DNA of 64,000 bases from Planctomycetota bacterium (lineage in GTDB: Bacteria > Planctomycetota > UBA1135 > UBA2386): the NCBI GenBank assembly GCA_020849665.1, contig JADLFX010000090.1:1-64000 (forward strand), written 5' to 3'. This document shows, piece by piece, positions 1-8,921 of the stretch. The notes beneath the pieces were generated by a model. The model saw nothing but the letters and a program-made list of their open reading frames with translations. It was not told the DNA's origin and made no database searches. Numbering within the stretch: the stretch's first letter is position 1; the number at the start of each line of letters is the position of its first letter. The position numbers and the translations under genes were made by a program.

Positions 1-699
1 GCCGAAGAACTCGCGCGCGATGGCCACGCAGCGGTCGAGCTCGCGGTTGCTGCCCTGGAACGGATGGTGCGCGCCCAGCGAATGGCCGGTCTTCTCCAGG
101 ACGACGAAGCTGGCCTGCTCCTTGGGCAGCCAGTGGTAGAGGACCTCGGCCTCCTCGATCGGCGCCACGTCGTCCTCCTCGCCTGCCGCCACGACGATCG
201 GCACGCGCAGGCCACGCGCCGCGGCCTCGAGGTGGAAGAGCTCGGGATGCTGTGCCAGATCCGCCGCGAAGCTCGCCGGCACCTCCCGCGCAGCGCGCGC
301 GAACGTGCTCACCGGGGCCAGGGCCACGACCGCACCCGCCTGCGGCGCGCGCGCCGCCGCGAGGATCGCGAGGGCCGCGCCCTTGCCATGGCCGACCAGA
401 CCGACCGGCCCGGGGCGCAGAGGCAGCGCGCCCGCGTACAGGCTGGCCAGCAGGCTCTTGACGGCACCGAGTTCGGCGCTGGGCAGGGCGTCCGGCGGCA
501 GGTCGATCCAGAGCGTGGGGCGCTCCTCGCCGAGCCGGCGCAGGAAGTAGCCATAGAACGACCAGTCCTGCCGGAGGCCCAGGGAGGGCAGGAACACCGC
601 CGGCGCGGCGGCCAGGGCCGCGCCATGCACCTGGGCGCGCAGCTCGACGCCGTCGGGGCCTCGCCAGGCGACGCTCAGGGTTCCCTCGGTTCCACTCAT
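1..699 (-). CDS. Alpha/beta-hydrolase-fold protein lacking the usual serine nucleophile (C-terminus cut by window edge)
   Basis: Reading the minus strand from ATG at 699-697 gives 233 residues that run off the window at position 1. The fold is suggested by the order of motifs: a GHGKG turn where the nucleophile elbow should be (near nt 385), then EEDDVAP (acid residue region, near nt 150) and a late TGHSLGAHHPF (histidine region, near nt 90). This matches dienelactone-hydrolase or esterase-like proteins. The elbow normally reads G-x-S-x-G; here the serine position is glycine, so catalysis by the usual mechanism is doubtful. No signal peptide is visible, so it is probably cytoplasmic. It is divergent from rnc. 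The start is preceded by a plausible promoter. The substrate is unknown. Confidence 0.75.
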   Translation of the reverse strand, partial: MSGTEGTLSVAWRGPDGVELRAQVHGAALAAAPAVFLPSLGLRQDWSFYGYFLRRLGEERPTLWIDLPPDALPSAELGAVKSLLASLYAGALPLRPGPVGLVGHGKGAALAILAAARAPQAGAVVALAPVSTFARAAREVPASFAADLAQHPELFHLEAAARGLRVPIVVAAGEEDDVAPIEEAEVLYHWLPKEQASFVVLEKTGHSLGAHHPFQGSNRELDRCVAIAREFFG

Positions 700-733
700 C
701 TTCGACCGCGTCCTCGATCTCCGACCGCGCAGC

Positions 734-761
734 AGGGTAGCCACTCGGCGCAGCGAGGCAA
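734..761 (-). promoter_or_regulatory. Candidate sigma-70-type promoter for the hydrolase-fold gene
   Basis: On the minus strand TTGCCT (761-756) and TACCCT (739-734) are separated by 16 bp and lie about 35 bp upstream of the ATG at 699. The -35 resembles those seen in front of the TPR gene and valS in this window. This is a pattern match only. Confidence 0.35.
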
Positions 762-834
762 CGGCCGGCCGGCTCCCGCCACGTGCGCGGCCCGCGGGAC
801 GGGCGCCGCGAGGCCGCTCCGCATCCGCCCGCGC

Positions 835-864
835 GTGCCGTACGGCCAGCGCGCCCGCTACATT
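835..864 (+). promoter_or_regulatory. Candidate promoter of the rnc-mfd operon, possibly giving a leaderless transcript
   Basis: GTGCCG (835-840) and TACATT (859-864) are separated by 18 bp. The -10 ends only 9 bp before the GTG start at 874, so a transcript starting about 7 bp after the -10 would have almost no leader. No Shine-Dalgarno sequence is visible before that start, which fits. Confidence 0.35.
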
Positions 865-873
865 CGCCCACCC

Positions 874-1605
874 GTGCCACGCCGCAGCAGGAGCCCCGAC
901 GACGATCCCCGCCACAGTGAACTGGCGGCGCTGGCGCTGCGGATCGGACACCGCTTCCAGGACCCCAGCCTCCTCGATCGCGCCCTCTGCCATGCGTCGC
1001 TCGCCAACGACGGCCGCCCGAGCTACGAGCGACTTGAGTTCCTGGGGGACGCGATCCTCAACTTCCTGGTGGCGGAGCACCTGTTCCGCCGCACCCCGGA
1101 GATCCCGGAGGGGCAGCTCACCGACCGGCGCAGCCGCATCGTCAGCCGCGACCCTCTGGCCGCGGTGGAAGCCGACCTCGGCCTGGCATCGCATCTCGAC
1201 GTGGGCCGCGGGCTGCGCGACGACGAACGCGGCTCCAGCCGGATCCGCGCCGACCTCGTCGAGGCCGTCCTCGGCGCCGTCTACCTCGACGGCGGGATCC
1301 GCGCGGCCCGCAAGTTCGTGCGCAAGCACGTGCTCGCGCGCGTGAAGGCCGATCCGGATCCGACCGCGCACCAACGCGACTCCAAGGGGCGCCTGCTGCA
1401 CCACTGTCAGGTGCACCGCCTTGGTCAGCCCACGTACCGGATCGTGCACGAGGAGGGCCCCGCGCATCGCCGCACGTTCACGGTGGAAGTGGCGCTCGGC
1501 GAGCGGACCCTGGGCACCGGCACCGGCCGCACGAGACGCGCGGCGGAGTTCGAGGCGGCGGCCGAGTGCCTGCAGCGCCTGCACGCGGAGGCGAACGCTC
1601 CGTGA
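874..1605 (+). CDS. rnc: Ribonuclease III
   Basis: RNase III cleaves double-stranded RNA in rRNA and mRNA processing. The 243-residue product has the family signature YERLEFLGDAIL at residues 51-62, with the catalytic acidic residues, and a second acidic helix DLVEAVLGAVYLDGG near residue 130. A double-stranded RNA-binding domain fills the last 70 residues. Length is normal for the family (about 225-250). GTG at 874 is chosen because family homology begins soon after it, although the frame stays open far upstream. The stop overlaps the GTG start of mfd (GTGA), so the two are probably translationally coupled. The function is certain from motifs; the exact start is less so. Confidence 0.93.
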   Translation: MPRRSRSPDDDPRHSELAALALRIGHRFQDPSLLDRALCHASLANDGRPSYERLEFLGDAILNFLVAEHLFRRTPEIPEGQLTDRRSRIVSRDPLAAVEADLGLASHLDVGRGLRDDERGSSRIRADLVEAVLGAVYLDGGIRAARKFVRKHVLARVKADPDPTAHQRDSKGRLLHHCQVHRLGQPTYRIVHEEGPAHRRTFTVEVALGERTLGTGTGRTRRAAEFEAAAECLQRLHAEANAP

Positions 1606-4600
1606 ACGAACTCGTCGCCGCCTTCGCGGCGCTGCCTCAGACCAGGCGCCTGGTCGAGGCCCTGCGGACCGGGGCGCAGCGCGCCGCGGGCGGGCTCTGG
1701 GGCGCGAGCGCGGCGCTCCTGCTCGCGGCGCTGCGGTTGCGGGCCCCACGGCCCCAGCTGGTGATCACCGCGAGCGAGGACGAGGCCATGGCCCTGCAGG
1801 GCGACCTCGCCGCGTTCGGGGTCCTGGACGCGGCTGTCCTGCCCGAACTGGAGGTGGACGCCGACGGGGCACCCGAGCCGACCAGCCACGGAGCCCGGGT
1901 GCGCACGCTCGCAGGAGTGCCCGGCAAGGTCGACTTCCTCCTGCTGGCGCCGCTGCGCGCCCTGCTGCAGCCGGTGCCGAGTCCGCGCGCGTTGGCGCGG
2001 GGACGGCTGCGGGTGCGCTCCGGCGAGCCCTTCGACCACGCGGACCTGCTCGCCCGGGCCGTCGCGGCCGGACTGCGCAGGGTCCCGCTCGTGCTGGCCC
2101 CCGACGAGGTGAGCCTGCGCGGAGACGTGCTCGATGTCTTCCCCGCGGCCAGCGCCGAGGCGTTGCGACTGGAGTTCTTCGACGGCGTGCTCGAGTCGAT
2201 CCGCACCTTCGATCCCGCCACGCAGCGCTCGCTGCTCAAGCTCGACGAGGCGCTGCTCCCGCTGGGCGAGCGCGGCGGCACCGCGGCCCAGGGCGAGGTG
2301 CTCGACCACCTCGCGGCCAGGAACCTGCTCTGCGTGCGCCTGGAGCCGCTCAAGCTGAAGGACCGTCAGATCACCCTGGACGCGGCCGCGCTGCACGCCC
2401 TGCAGCGCGCCCAGGAGGTGCTGGCCACCACCACGCAGCTCGACCTCAGCGCGCTGCCCAGCCAGGATCTCGACTTCCGGATCCTCTCGGCCGGCAGCGC
2501 GGCTGGCTCGGGCGAGGCCGACCCACGCGGCCGGCTGCGCGCGATCCGCGGGATGGCGGGACGCGTGGTGGTCGTGTGCCGCACTGCGGCAGAAGAGGCG
2601 CGCCTGCGCGAGATCCTCGCGCACCGGCAGGTCGACCTGGGCGCCGAGCGTCTCGAGCTGGCCGTGGGTGCCCTGAGCCGCGGGTTCCGGGTGCCGGAGC
2701 TGGACGTGGCCCTGGTCTCCAACACCGAGTTCGCGGGCGTGCCGGCCACGGTGCGCGTGCGCGAGAAGAGCGCGGTGCCGAGCAAGGCGGTGGCCAGCTT
2801 CTTCGAGCTGCGTCCGGGCGACCTCGTGGTGCATGCCGTGCACGGCATCGCCCGCTTCGAGGGGATGGAACGGGTCGCGCGCGGCGAGGTGGCCGAGGAC
2901 TGCCTGCGCCTGCTCTTCGCCGACGACGTCGCCCTCCTCGTGCCCGCCGCCAAGATCCATCTGGTCCAGAAGTACGTGGGAGCAGGCAGCGCCGCTCCCC
3001 GGCTGGATCGGCTGGGCAGCAAGGGGTTCGCGCGCCGCAAGGAGCAGGTCCAGCAGGAGCTCTTCGATCTCGCCGCCGACCTGCTCGACGTGCAGGCGCG
3101 GCGCGAACGCCTGCGCCGGCCGCCCTACCCGCGCGACCCGCTGGAGGACGCGTTCCTGGACGGGTTCCCGTTCCAGGACACGCCCGACCAGGTCACCGCA
3201 TGGGCCGAGATCCGTGCCGACCTGGAGAAGGAGCACCCGATGGACCGCCTGCTCTGCGGCGACGTCGGCTTCGGCAAGACCGAGCTCGCCCTGCGGGCGG
3301 CGTTCAAGGTGGCGATCACGGGGCGGCAGGTGGCGGTGCTCGCCCCCACGACGGTGCTGGCCGAACAGCACCAGCGCGTGTTCGCCGCGCGCATGCAGGC
3401 CCACGGCCTGCGCGTGGACGTGCTCACCCGCTTCCGCACCGCCGCCGAACGGCGCGCGATCCTCGCCGACGCCGGGCGCGGCGCGATCGACATCCTGATC
3501 GGCACGCATGCGATCCTCAACGAGGAGCTGCGCTTCGCGCGGCTCGGGATGCTGGTCGTGGACGAGGAACAGCGCTTCGGCGTCCGGCAGAAGGAGCGCT
3601 TCAAGCGCCTGCGCACCGAGGTCGACGTGCTCACCCTCAGCGCCACGCCGATCCCGCGCACGCTGCACGGCTCGCTGCTCGGCCTGCGACCGATCTCGAC
3701 CCTGACCACGCCCCCGCCCGGCCGGCAGGACGTCGACACGCGCGTGCTGTTCCGCGACGCATCCCTGGTGCAGGAGGCCGTCAGCCGCGAACTGGCGCGC
3801 AGCGGGCAGGTCTTCTACCTGCACAACGAGATCCGCTCGCTGCCGCGCGTGGCGCGGGAGCTCCAGTCGCTGGTGCCCCAGGCGCGGATCGCGATCGGCC
3901 ACGGTCAGATGGCCGAGAACACGATGGAGCGCACGGTGCGCCGCTTCGTGGGCGGCGAGTTCGACGTGCTGGTGTCCACGACCATCGTCGAGAACGGCCT
4001 CGACATCCCGCGCGCCAACACCATCCTGATCGACACGGCCGATCACTTCGGGCTCTCCGAGCTGCACCAGCTGCGCGGGCGCGTGGGACGCAGCGACGCC
4101 AAGGCGTACTGCTTCCTGCTCATGGACCGGGAGCACCCGCCGCCGGAGGCTGCGCGGCGGCGCCTCAAGGCCCTGGAGGAGTTCTCGCATCTGGGCGCCG
4201 GCTTCGCGATCGCCATGAAGGACCTGGAGATCCGCGGCGCCGGCAACCTGCTCGGCCCGCAGCAGTCGGGCCACATCGCCGCGGTGGGCTACGAGATGTA
4301 CTGCCAGCTCCTACGCACGGCGGTGGCCAGCGCCCGCCACGAGACGCCGTCCGGACCCGGTGAACTCGAGGTGGACGTGGACCTGCGCATCGACGCCTAC
4401 CTGCCCGAGAGCTGGCTGCCGGACACCGCCGCGCGCCTGGACCTGCTGCGCGAGATGGACGGTGCGGTCACCCCGGAGGCCGCCGCCGAGATCGGAGCGT
4501 CCCTGCGCGACCGGTTCGGCGCGCTCCCGGAGCCGGTCGAGAACCTGCTGCAGATCTTCCTGCTCAAGCACCTGCTCGCGCCGCACGGGGTGAGCGCGGT

Positions 4601-4895
4601 GATGTTCGTGGGCGGCGACCGGCTCGTGGTCCGCCATCCGCCCGGCCAGCCGCTCGGCGGCGCGTGGCTCGACGCGTTCCACGACGTGCGGGCGGTGGAG
4701 GCCACCAAGACCCACCTGATCCTGCCTCCGCAGGTCCCGGCGGCCGGGACGACGCCGGCCACCGACGGCAAGGCCGTCCTCGCCCACCTGATGGATGCCT
4801 TGCTCGGCCGCGAGACGGCTCGCACAATCCTGCCGCGATGGCGCGCACCCAGATCGGCCGACTTGCCCTCGCGTTCGCCGTCGCGGCGGCGCTGA
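1602..4895 (+). CDS. mfd: Transcription-repair coupling factor Mfd
   Basis: Mfd removes RNA polymerase stalled at DNA lesions and recruits UvrA. The product is about 1097 residues, close to the family norm of 1150. It has an N-terminal UvrB-like region, then the RNA-polymerase-interaction domain (FELRPGDLVVHAVHGIARFEG, split by family as RID/CarD-like) around residue 405. The superfamily 2 translocase has Walker A GDVGFGKTE at about 553-561, a DEEQRFG box at about 654 and GRVGRSDAKAY near 826. The C-terminal TRCF domain follows. GTG at 1602 overlaps the rnc stop by four bases; a GTG at 1566 is in the same frame but would overlap rnc more. Its end overlaps the next gene by 58 bp. Confidence 0.95.
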   Translation: MNELVAAFAALPQTRRLVEALRTGAQRAAGGLWGASAALLLAALRLRAPRPQLVITASEDEAMALQGDLAAFGVLDAAVLPELEVDADGAPEPTSHGARVRTLAGVPGKVDFLLLAPLRALLQPVPSPRALARGRLRVRSGEPFDHADLLARAVAAGLRRVPLVLAPDEVSLRGDVLDVFPAASAEALRLEFFDGVLESIRTFDPATQRSLLKLDEALLPLGERGGTAAQGEVLDHLAARNLLCVRLEPLKLKDRQITLDAAALHALQRAQEVLATTTQLDLSALPSQDLDFRILSAGSAAGSGEADPRGRLRAIRGMAGRVVVVCRTAAEEARLREILAHRQVDLGAERLELAVGALSRGFRVPELDVALVSNTEFAGVPATVRVREKSAVPSKAVASFFELRPGDLVVHAVHGIARFEGMERVARGEVAEDCLRLLFADDVALLVPAAKIHLVQKYVGAGSAAPRLDRLGSKGFARRKEQVQQELFDLAADLLDVQARRERLRRPPYPRDPLEDAFLDGFPFQDTPDQVTAWAEIRADLEKEHPMDRLLCGDVGFGKTELALRAAFKVAITGRQVAVLAPTTVLAEQHQRVFAARMQAHGLRVDVLTRFRTAAERRAILADAGRGAIDILIGTHAILNEELRFARLGMLVVDEEQRFGVRQKERFKRLRTEVDVLTLSATPIPRTLHGSLLGLRPISTLTTPPPGRQDVDTRVLFRDASLVQEAVSRELARSGQVFYLHNEIRSLPRVARELQSLVPQARIAIGHGQMAENTMERTVRRFVGGEFDVLVSTTIVENGLDIPRANTILIDTADHFGLSELHQLRGRVGRSDAKAYCFLLMDREHPPPEAARRRLKALEEFSHLGAGFAIAMKDLEIRGAGNLLGPQQSGHIAAVGYEMYCQLLRTAVASARHETPSGPGELEVDVDLRIDAYLPESWLPDTAARLDLLREMDGAVTPEAAAEIGASLRDRFGALPEPVENLLQIFLLKHLLAPHGVSAVMFVGGDRLVVRHPPGQPLGGAWLDAFHDVRAVEATKTHLILPPQVPAAGTTPATDGKAVLAHLMDALLGRETARTILPRWRAPRSADLPSRSPSRRR

Positions 4896-5917
4896 CCGCG
4901 GCGCCCCGGGCCCAGGGGGAGAACGGCGGCTTCGACCCGAAGTGGCTGCGCCGCTTCGACCCGGAGACCAGCGAGCCCGGCCGGCGCTTCTTCGACGGCG
5001 TCGTGGCGATGATCAACGACCGGGCCATCCTGGAGAGCTCGATCCGCCGCGAGGTGGTGGCCGAGTACGAGAACCTGAACCTGCAGCAGAAGGGGCCGCC
5101 GCCCCAGGACCTGGAGAACACGCGCCGGCGGGTCCTGCGGCGGGCCGCCCAGGACGAGATCCTGGCCCAGACCGCCAAGACCAGCACGGCGAACCGCGAA
5201 CAGCTCGAGGAGTACGTGGAGCGGCAGGTGCGGGAGTTCCGCGACCAGGAGGTCCAGCGCTATGGGTCGTTCAACCAGTACACCCGGGAGCTCGGGCTGC
5301 TGGGCAGCAGCTGGGAGTCGGTGGCCGAGGAACGCCGCAACGAGGTCCTCCGCCAGCTCAGCCTCGCCGATGCCTTCGCCCCCCTGCGCGGCCAGGCGCC
5401 GCTGCTGGTCACGCCCAAGGAGCTGCGCCGCTACTTCGAGACGCACCGCGCCGAGTTCGAACGGGAGGCCAGCGCCGACGTCGGGGCGGTGATCTTCCCC
5501 TTCGGCGGCGACGCCCAGGCGGCCCGGAGGCGGGCCACGGAGGCGGTGCGGCTGTGGCGCGAGAAGCCCCTGGACAGCGAGGAACTGGCGCGCCAGACGG
5601 GAGGGATCGCCCGCCCGGACCGCAAGGCGGTGCGCAACGTGCCGGAGGACTCCAACGCCGCCTTCCTCAAGGCCTTCGCCGCCCAGGCCCAGGCCGGGGA
5701 GGTGTCCGAGCCCCTGGAGCAGGGTGGGACCGTGTGGGTGCTGCGGATCCTGGCCCGCAACGGCGAGGTGCGGCAGGCCTTCGCGGACCCCAAGGTCCAG
5801 GAACGGATCCTGGAACGGCTCATGCAGGACCGCTACCGCGAACGCGAGGCGAAGCTGATCCTCCGCAACCAGAACAAGCTCTACTTCTACCCGGAGAACC
5901 TCTTCGAGGACCGCTGA
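4838..5917 (+). CDS. Periplasmic SurA-like chaperone / PPIC-type peptidyl-prolyl isomerase
   Basis: The 359-residue product starts with a signal peptide (ALAFAVAAALTAAPRAQG) and then a SurA-type N-terminal region: GVVAMINDRAILESSIRREV is the strand-helix that opens most SurA/PpiD-like proteins. A helical region follows, and a degenerate PPIC-like segment lies around residues 205-310. It probably acts in the periplasm on outer-membrane or secreted clients. ATG at 4838 is chosen because the signal peptide begins there; this makes the gene start inside the 3' end of mfd, implying coupled expression. Isomerase activity cannot be judged from sequence, and a pure chaperone role is equally possible. 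Confidence 0.72.
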   Translation: MARTQIGRLALAFAVAAALTAAPRAQGENGGFDPKWLRRFDPETSEPGRRFFDGVVAMINDRAILESSIRREVVAEYENLNLQQKGPPPQDLENTRRRVLRRAAQDEILAQTAKTSTANREQLEEYVERQVREFRDQEVQRYGSFNQYTRELGLLGSSWESVAEERRNEVLRQLSLADAFAPLRGQAPLLVTPKELRRYFETHRAEFEREASADVGAVIFPFGGDAQAARRRATEAVRLWREKPLDSEELARQTGGIARPDRKAVRNVPEDSNAAFLKAFAAQAQAGEVSEPLEQGGTVWVLRILARNGEVRQAFADPKVQERILERLMQDRYREREAKLILRNQNKLYFYPENLFEDR

Positions 5918-5943
5918 GGGGGTGCCCCCCCCCGGAATTGCAA

Positions 5944-5960
5944 AGCCCGTGGCAGGGGCT
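5944..5960 (+). terminator. Weak hairpin after the rnc-mfd-surA-like operon
   Basis: AGCCC and GGGCT form a 5-bp stem with a 7-base loop, 26 bp after the stop codon, followed by AAGTTCT. There is no real T-tract, so factor-independent termination is uncertain. Confidence 0.2.
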
Positions 5961-6142
5961 AAGTTCTCCCGCCTCCCCTCTGAACCAGGCCCGGTCGCGG
6001 TCCGTTTCCTCCCCCTAGCCGAGCTTCTGGCCACCGTCCCCGGCCCGATGGCCCGGTGAATCCGGCCCGCGACCAGTCCATCCGTCCTTGCCCGGAGCCC
6101 CGCGCGGCACCCCGGCCCGGACGGTCTTGCCCGCAACGTCCC

Positions 6143-7660
6143 ATGTCCATCGACCCGACCAAAGTAAAGATCGATCGCGAGGTCGTGCCCTTCTGGGAGC
6201 ACGAGGAGTCCTTCCAGGACATCATGGCCGAGCAGCTCAAGCACGCGCCTTGGCTCGGCCTCTCGATCCTGATCCATGGCATCGGCATCTTACTGCTGAT
6301 CGTGCTGATGCCGGTGGAGACCCTCAAGAAGGACGACAACATCATGCAGATGGCTCCTCCACCCAAGGAGGAGAAGATCGAGGAGCAGAAGCCTCCCGAG
6401 GAGGAGGTGAAGGAAGAGGTCAAGGAGGAGGTCGTCATCCAGGACACCGAGGTCAAGGAAGTGACCGAGATCGAGGAGGGCGATCCGATGGCCGACTCCG
6501 AGGTGGCGTCGGCCTTCACCGGGACCGGCTGGAACACGGCCCTGGGCCTGGGCGGCGGCGCCGGCGGAAAGTTCGGCGGACGGCGCGGCGGCCGCAAGGG
6601 ACTCGGCGGCTCGGGCAAGTCGACGGCAGAGGCGATCGAGCTGGGCCTGGAGTGGCTGAAGAAGCACCAGGACGAGGACGGCAAGTGGGACGCCGACCAG
6701 TTCATGAAGCACGACGCCGAAGGCACGCCCTGCGACGGCCCCGGCAACCCGGTGCACGACATCGGCCTCACCGGGCTCGCGACGCTGGCCTTCCTGGGCG
6801 ACGGCAGCACGATGCGTTCCGGCCCCTACCGCGAGGTCATCAAGAAGGCGATCACCTGGCTGCGCGAGCAGCAGGATCCCGAGAAGGGCCTCTTCGGCCA
6901 GGCCAGCTCGCACGACTTCATCTACGACCATGCGCTGGCGTCGATCGCGATGATCGAGGCCTACGGGCTCTCCGACTACAAGCTGCTGCGCAAGAACGCC
7001 CAGCTGGCCATCAACTACCTCGAGTCGCACCGCAACCCGTACAAGGCGTGGCGCTACCAGCCGCGCGACAACGAGAACGACACGTCGGTGACGGCGTGGT
7101 GCGTGCAGGCGTACAAGTCGGCGCAGGACTTCAAGCTGGAGGTCAACTCGAAGGCTCTGGAGTTCTCCGGCGTGTTCCTGGACGAGCTGACCGATCCGAC
7201 CACCGGCGCGCTCGGCTACACCAAGCGCGGCGAGCTCTCGTCGCGCCACCCTGGCGACCACGGCGTGCGCTTCCCGCCGGAGAAGACCGAGGCGCTGACC
7301 GCCGCGGGCCTGCTGACCCGCATCTTCCTCGGCCAGGATCCGCAGAAGACCCCGGTCATGATGGCCGCGGCGAACCGGATCCTGACCAAGCCGCCGGAGT
7401 GGAAGCCGGGTGGCTCGATCGACATGTACTACTGGTACTACGCGTCCTACGCGCTGTACCAGATCGGCGGACGCCACTGGAACGACTGGTCCAAGAAGAT
7501 GACGGACGCGATCGTGAAGTCGCAGCGCAAGGACGCCAACTTCCGCGGCTCCTGGGATCCGCTCTGCGCCTGGGGCGAGGACGGCGGCCGCGTGTACTCG
7601 ACGGCGACGATGGTGCTCTGCCTCGAGGCGTACTACCGGTACAGCAAGATCGTGCGCTGA
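6143..7660 (+). CDS. TonB-like membrane-anchored protein with prenyltransferase/squalene-cyclase-like repeats
   Basis: The 505-residue protein has a cytoplasmic N-terminus of about 33 residues and one membrane segment (LGLSILIHGIGILLLIVLMP, about 35-54). A proline- and charge-rich linker follows (PPPKEEKIEEQKPPEEEVK, then EEV repeats) like that of TonB or energy-coupling proteins, and then a Gly/Arg-rich stretch. From residue 170 there are alpha-toroid repeats typical of the squalene-hopene-cyclase/prenyltransferase fold: GLEWLKKHQDEDGKWD, AITWLREQQDPEKGLFGQ, and the late GSWDPLCAWGEDGGRVYSTA. I do not see the DxDD cyclase acid motif, so enzymatic cyclisation is unlikely. ATG at 6143 is chosen over GTG at 6056 because the residues before it look non-coding. 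The role is unknown; an envelope-spanning structural or binding protein is an inference. Confidence 0.75.
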   Translation: MSIDPTKVKIDREVVPFWEHEESFQDIMAEQLKHAPWLGLSILIHGIGILLLIVLMPVETLKKDDNIMQMAPPPKEEKIEEQKPPEEEVKEEVKEEVVIQDTEVKEVTEIEEGDPMADSEVASAFTGTGWNTALGLGGGAGGKFGGRRGGRKGLGGSGKSTAEAIELGLEWLKKHQDEDGKWDADQFMKHDAEGTPCDGPGNPVHDIGLTGLATLAFLGDGSTMRSGPYREVIKKAITWLREQQDPEKGLFGQASSHDFIYDHALASIAMIEAYGLSDYKLLRKNAQLAINYLESHRNPYKAWRYQPRDNENDTSVTAWCVQAYKSAQDFKLEVNSKALEFSGVFLDELTDPTTGALGYTKRGELSSRHPGDHGVRFPPEKTEALTAAGLLTRIFLGQDPQKTPVMMAAANRILTKPPEWKPGGSIDMYYWYYASYALYQIGGRHWNDWSKKMTDAIVKSQRKDANFRGSWDPLCAWGEDGGRVYSTATMVLCLEAYYRYSKIVR

Positions 7661-8017
7661 ATTGCTGGGAGGCCGGCGCCACGCGGGGACAGAAGCCGCC
7701 AAGGACGCCATCCGGCCCTGCTGCGCCGGCCAGGTAGCTCAGGCCCGCGCGAGGAGAGCATGGGCCCCTCGCCGACCGGGCCTGCAATGCCTGCGGGACG
7801 GTGAGTCGCGGCATGTCTCGCGATCTGCCGAAGAACTCGACGCAGCCTCGAACGCGCAGGGCTGCGGTCCGCCAGGGCTCGCCGTGGCATGGGGCGCTGG
7901 CTCCCCGGTGTCGAGGAATGCGAATCCCTGGAGTCGGGCTCGAGTGGCTGCCGAAAGGGGGCTCGTGCTGCGGGCGGCGGCTGCCGCCCGTTCCCAGGCA
8001 GAGGATCGAGGAAGCGG
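7661..8017. other. Intergenic region before the flagellin gene
   Basis: These 357 bp hold no convincing gene. I looked for a sigma-28 (TAAA-N15-GCCGATAA) or sigma-54 promoter for the flagellin and found no good match. A GAGGAAG Shine-Dalgarno lies at the very end, before ATG 8018. A fragment near 7733 resembles the 5' end of a tRNA but does not fold as one. Confidence 0.5.
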
Positions 8018-8848
8018 ATGGGCCTCAGGGTCAACACCAACGTCGCGTCGATGAACGCGCAGCGGGCGCTGGCAGGCATGACGGAGCGGCTGAACGCCTC
8101 CTACCGCCGCCTTTCCACCGGCCTCCGGATCGCCACCGCCTCTGACGACGCTGCGGGGCTGTCGATCTCGGAGCGCTTCCGGACCCAGATCCGCTCCACG
8201 CATCAGGCCCTCCGCAACGCGCAGGACGGGATCTCGCTCACCCAGACCGGCGAAGGCGCCCTGAACGAAGTCAGCGCGATCCTGGTCCGCCTGCGCGAGC
8301 TCTCCGTCCAGGCCGCCAACTCCACGGCGGGCGCCAGCGACCGCGACACGCTGCACCAGGAGTTCTCCGACCTGGTGCAGGAGATCGATCGGATCGCCCG
8401 CGCCACCACGTTCAACGGCGTGAACCTGCTCGACGGCACCGGCTCGTCGGTGGCCTTCCAGGTGGGCATCGGCAACCTGACCGGCGTGGACACGATCCTC
8501 CTGGCCCTCGGCGGCGTACTCGCCACCACGCTCGGCCTGGGCACGATCGACATCGGTTCCCAGGGCAGGCCCTCGGTCGCGATCTCCGCCGTGGACGCCG
8601 CGATCCAGAGGGTGAGTTCGCTCCGCGGCTCGTTCGGGGCGGCGCAGAACCGTCTCACCGCGACGATCGACAACCTGCGCATCGCCGCGGAGAGCCTCTC
8701 GGCGAGCGAGAGCCGGATCCGGGACGCGGACCTCGCGCAGGAGACCGCAGACCTGACCCGCAACCAGGTCGTGCAGCAGGCCGCGATCGCGATGCTGGCC
8801 CAGGCGAACGTCCAGCCCGAGGCGGCCCTGCAGCTCCTGCGCGCCTAG
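8018..8848 (+). CDS. fliC: Flagellin (short form)
   Basis: Flagellin is the exported filament subunit. The 276-residue product begins MGLRVNTNVASMNAQRAL and has the conserved D0/D1 N-terminal helix (LSTGLRIATASDDAAGLSIS). It ends with the matching C-terminal helix (ESRIRDADLAQETADLTR, then QAAIAMLAQANVQPEAALQLL). Only a short central region of about 60 residues replaces the variable D2/D3 domains, so the filament should be thin and smooth. A strong Shine-Dalgarno precedes ATG. No other flagellar, chaperone or motor gene is in the window, so it stands alone between unrelated genes. It is convergent with rpsT. Confidence 0.93.
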   Translation: MGLRVNTNVASMNAQRALAGMTERLNASYRRLSTGLRIATASDDAAGLSISERFRTQIRSTHQALRNAQDGISLTQTGEGALNEVSAILVRLRELSVQAANSTAGASDRDTLHQEFSDLVQEIDRIARATTFNGVNLLDGTGSSVAFQVGIGNLTGVDTILLALGGVLATTLGLGTIDIGSQGRPSVAISAVDAAIQRVSSLRGSFGAAQNRLTATIDNLRIAAESLSASESRIRDADLAQETADLTRNQVVQQAAIAMLAQANVQPEAALQLLRA

Positions 8849-8902
8849 CGGCCGCGGGTCTCGGCCCACGCACGGCGCGGGCGCGAGTGGGGCGCAGTTC
8901 CG

Positions 8903-8917
8903 GCCCGACGGTCGGGC
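8903..8917. terminator. Hairpin between convergent fliC and rpsT
   Basis: GCCCGA-CGG-TCGGGC is a perfect 6-bp stem with a 3-base loop, in the 73-bp gap between the two convergent genes. It could end transcription from either side. There is no T-run. Confidence 0.35.
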
Positions 8918-8921
8918 AGGC

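Noticed and set aside
7725..7800. Possible tRNA: GGCCAGGTAGCTCAG at about 7729 resembles the 5' end of a tRNA.
   Set aside because: The D-loop would be 15 bases, and no T-arm (GGTTCRA-type) or matching 3' acceptor strand follows within 80 bases.
7661..8017. A sigma-28 or sigma-54 promoter for the flagellin.
   Set aside because: The nearest matches (GCCGAAAG near 7950; TGGCATGGGG near 7886) fail at required bases or spacing.
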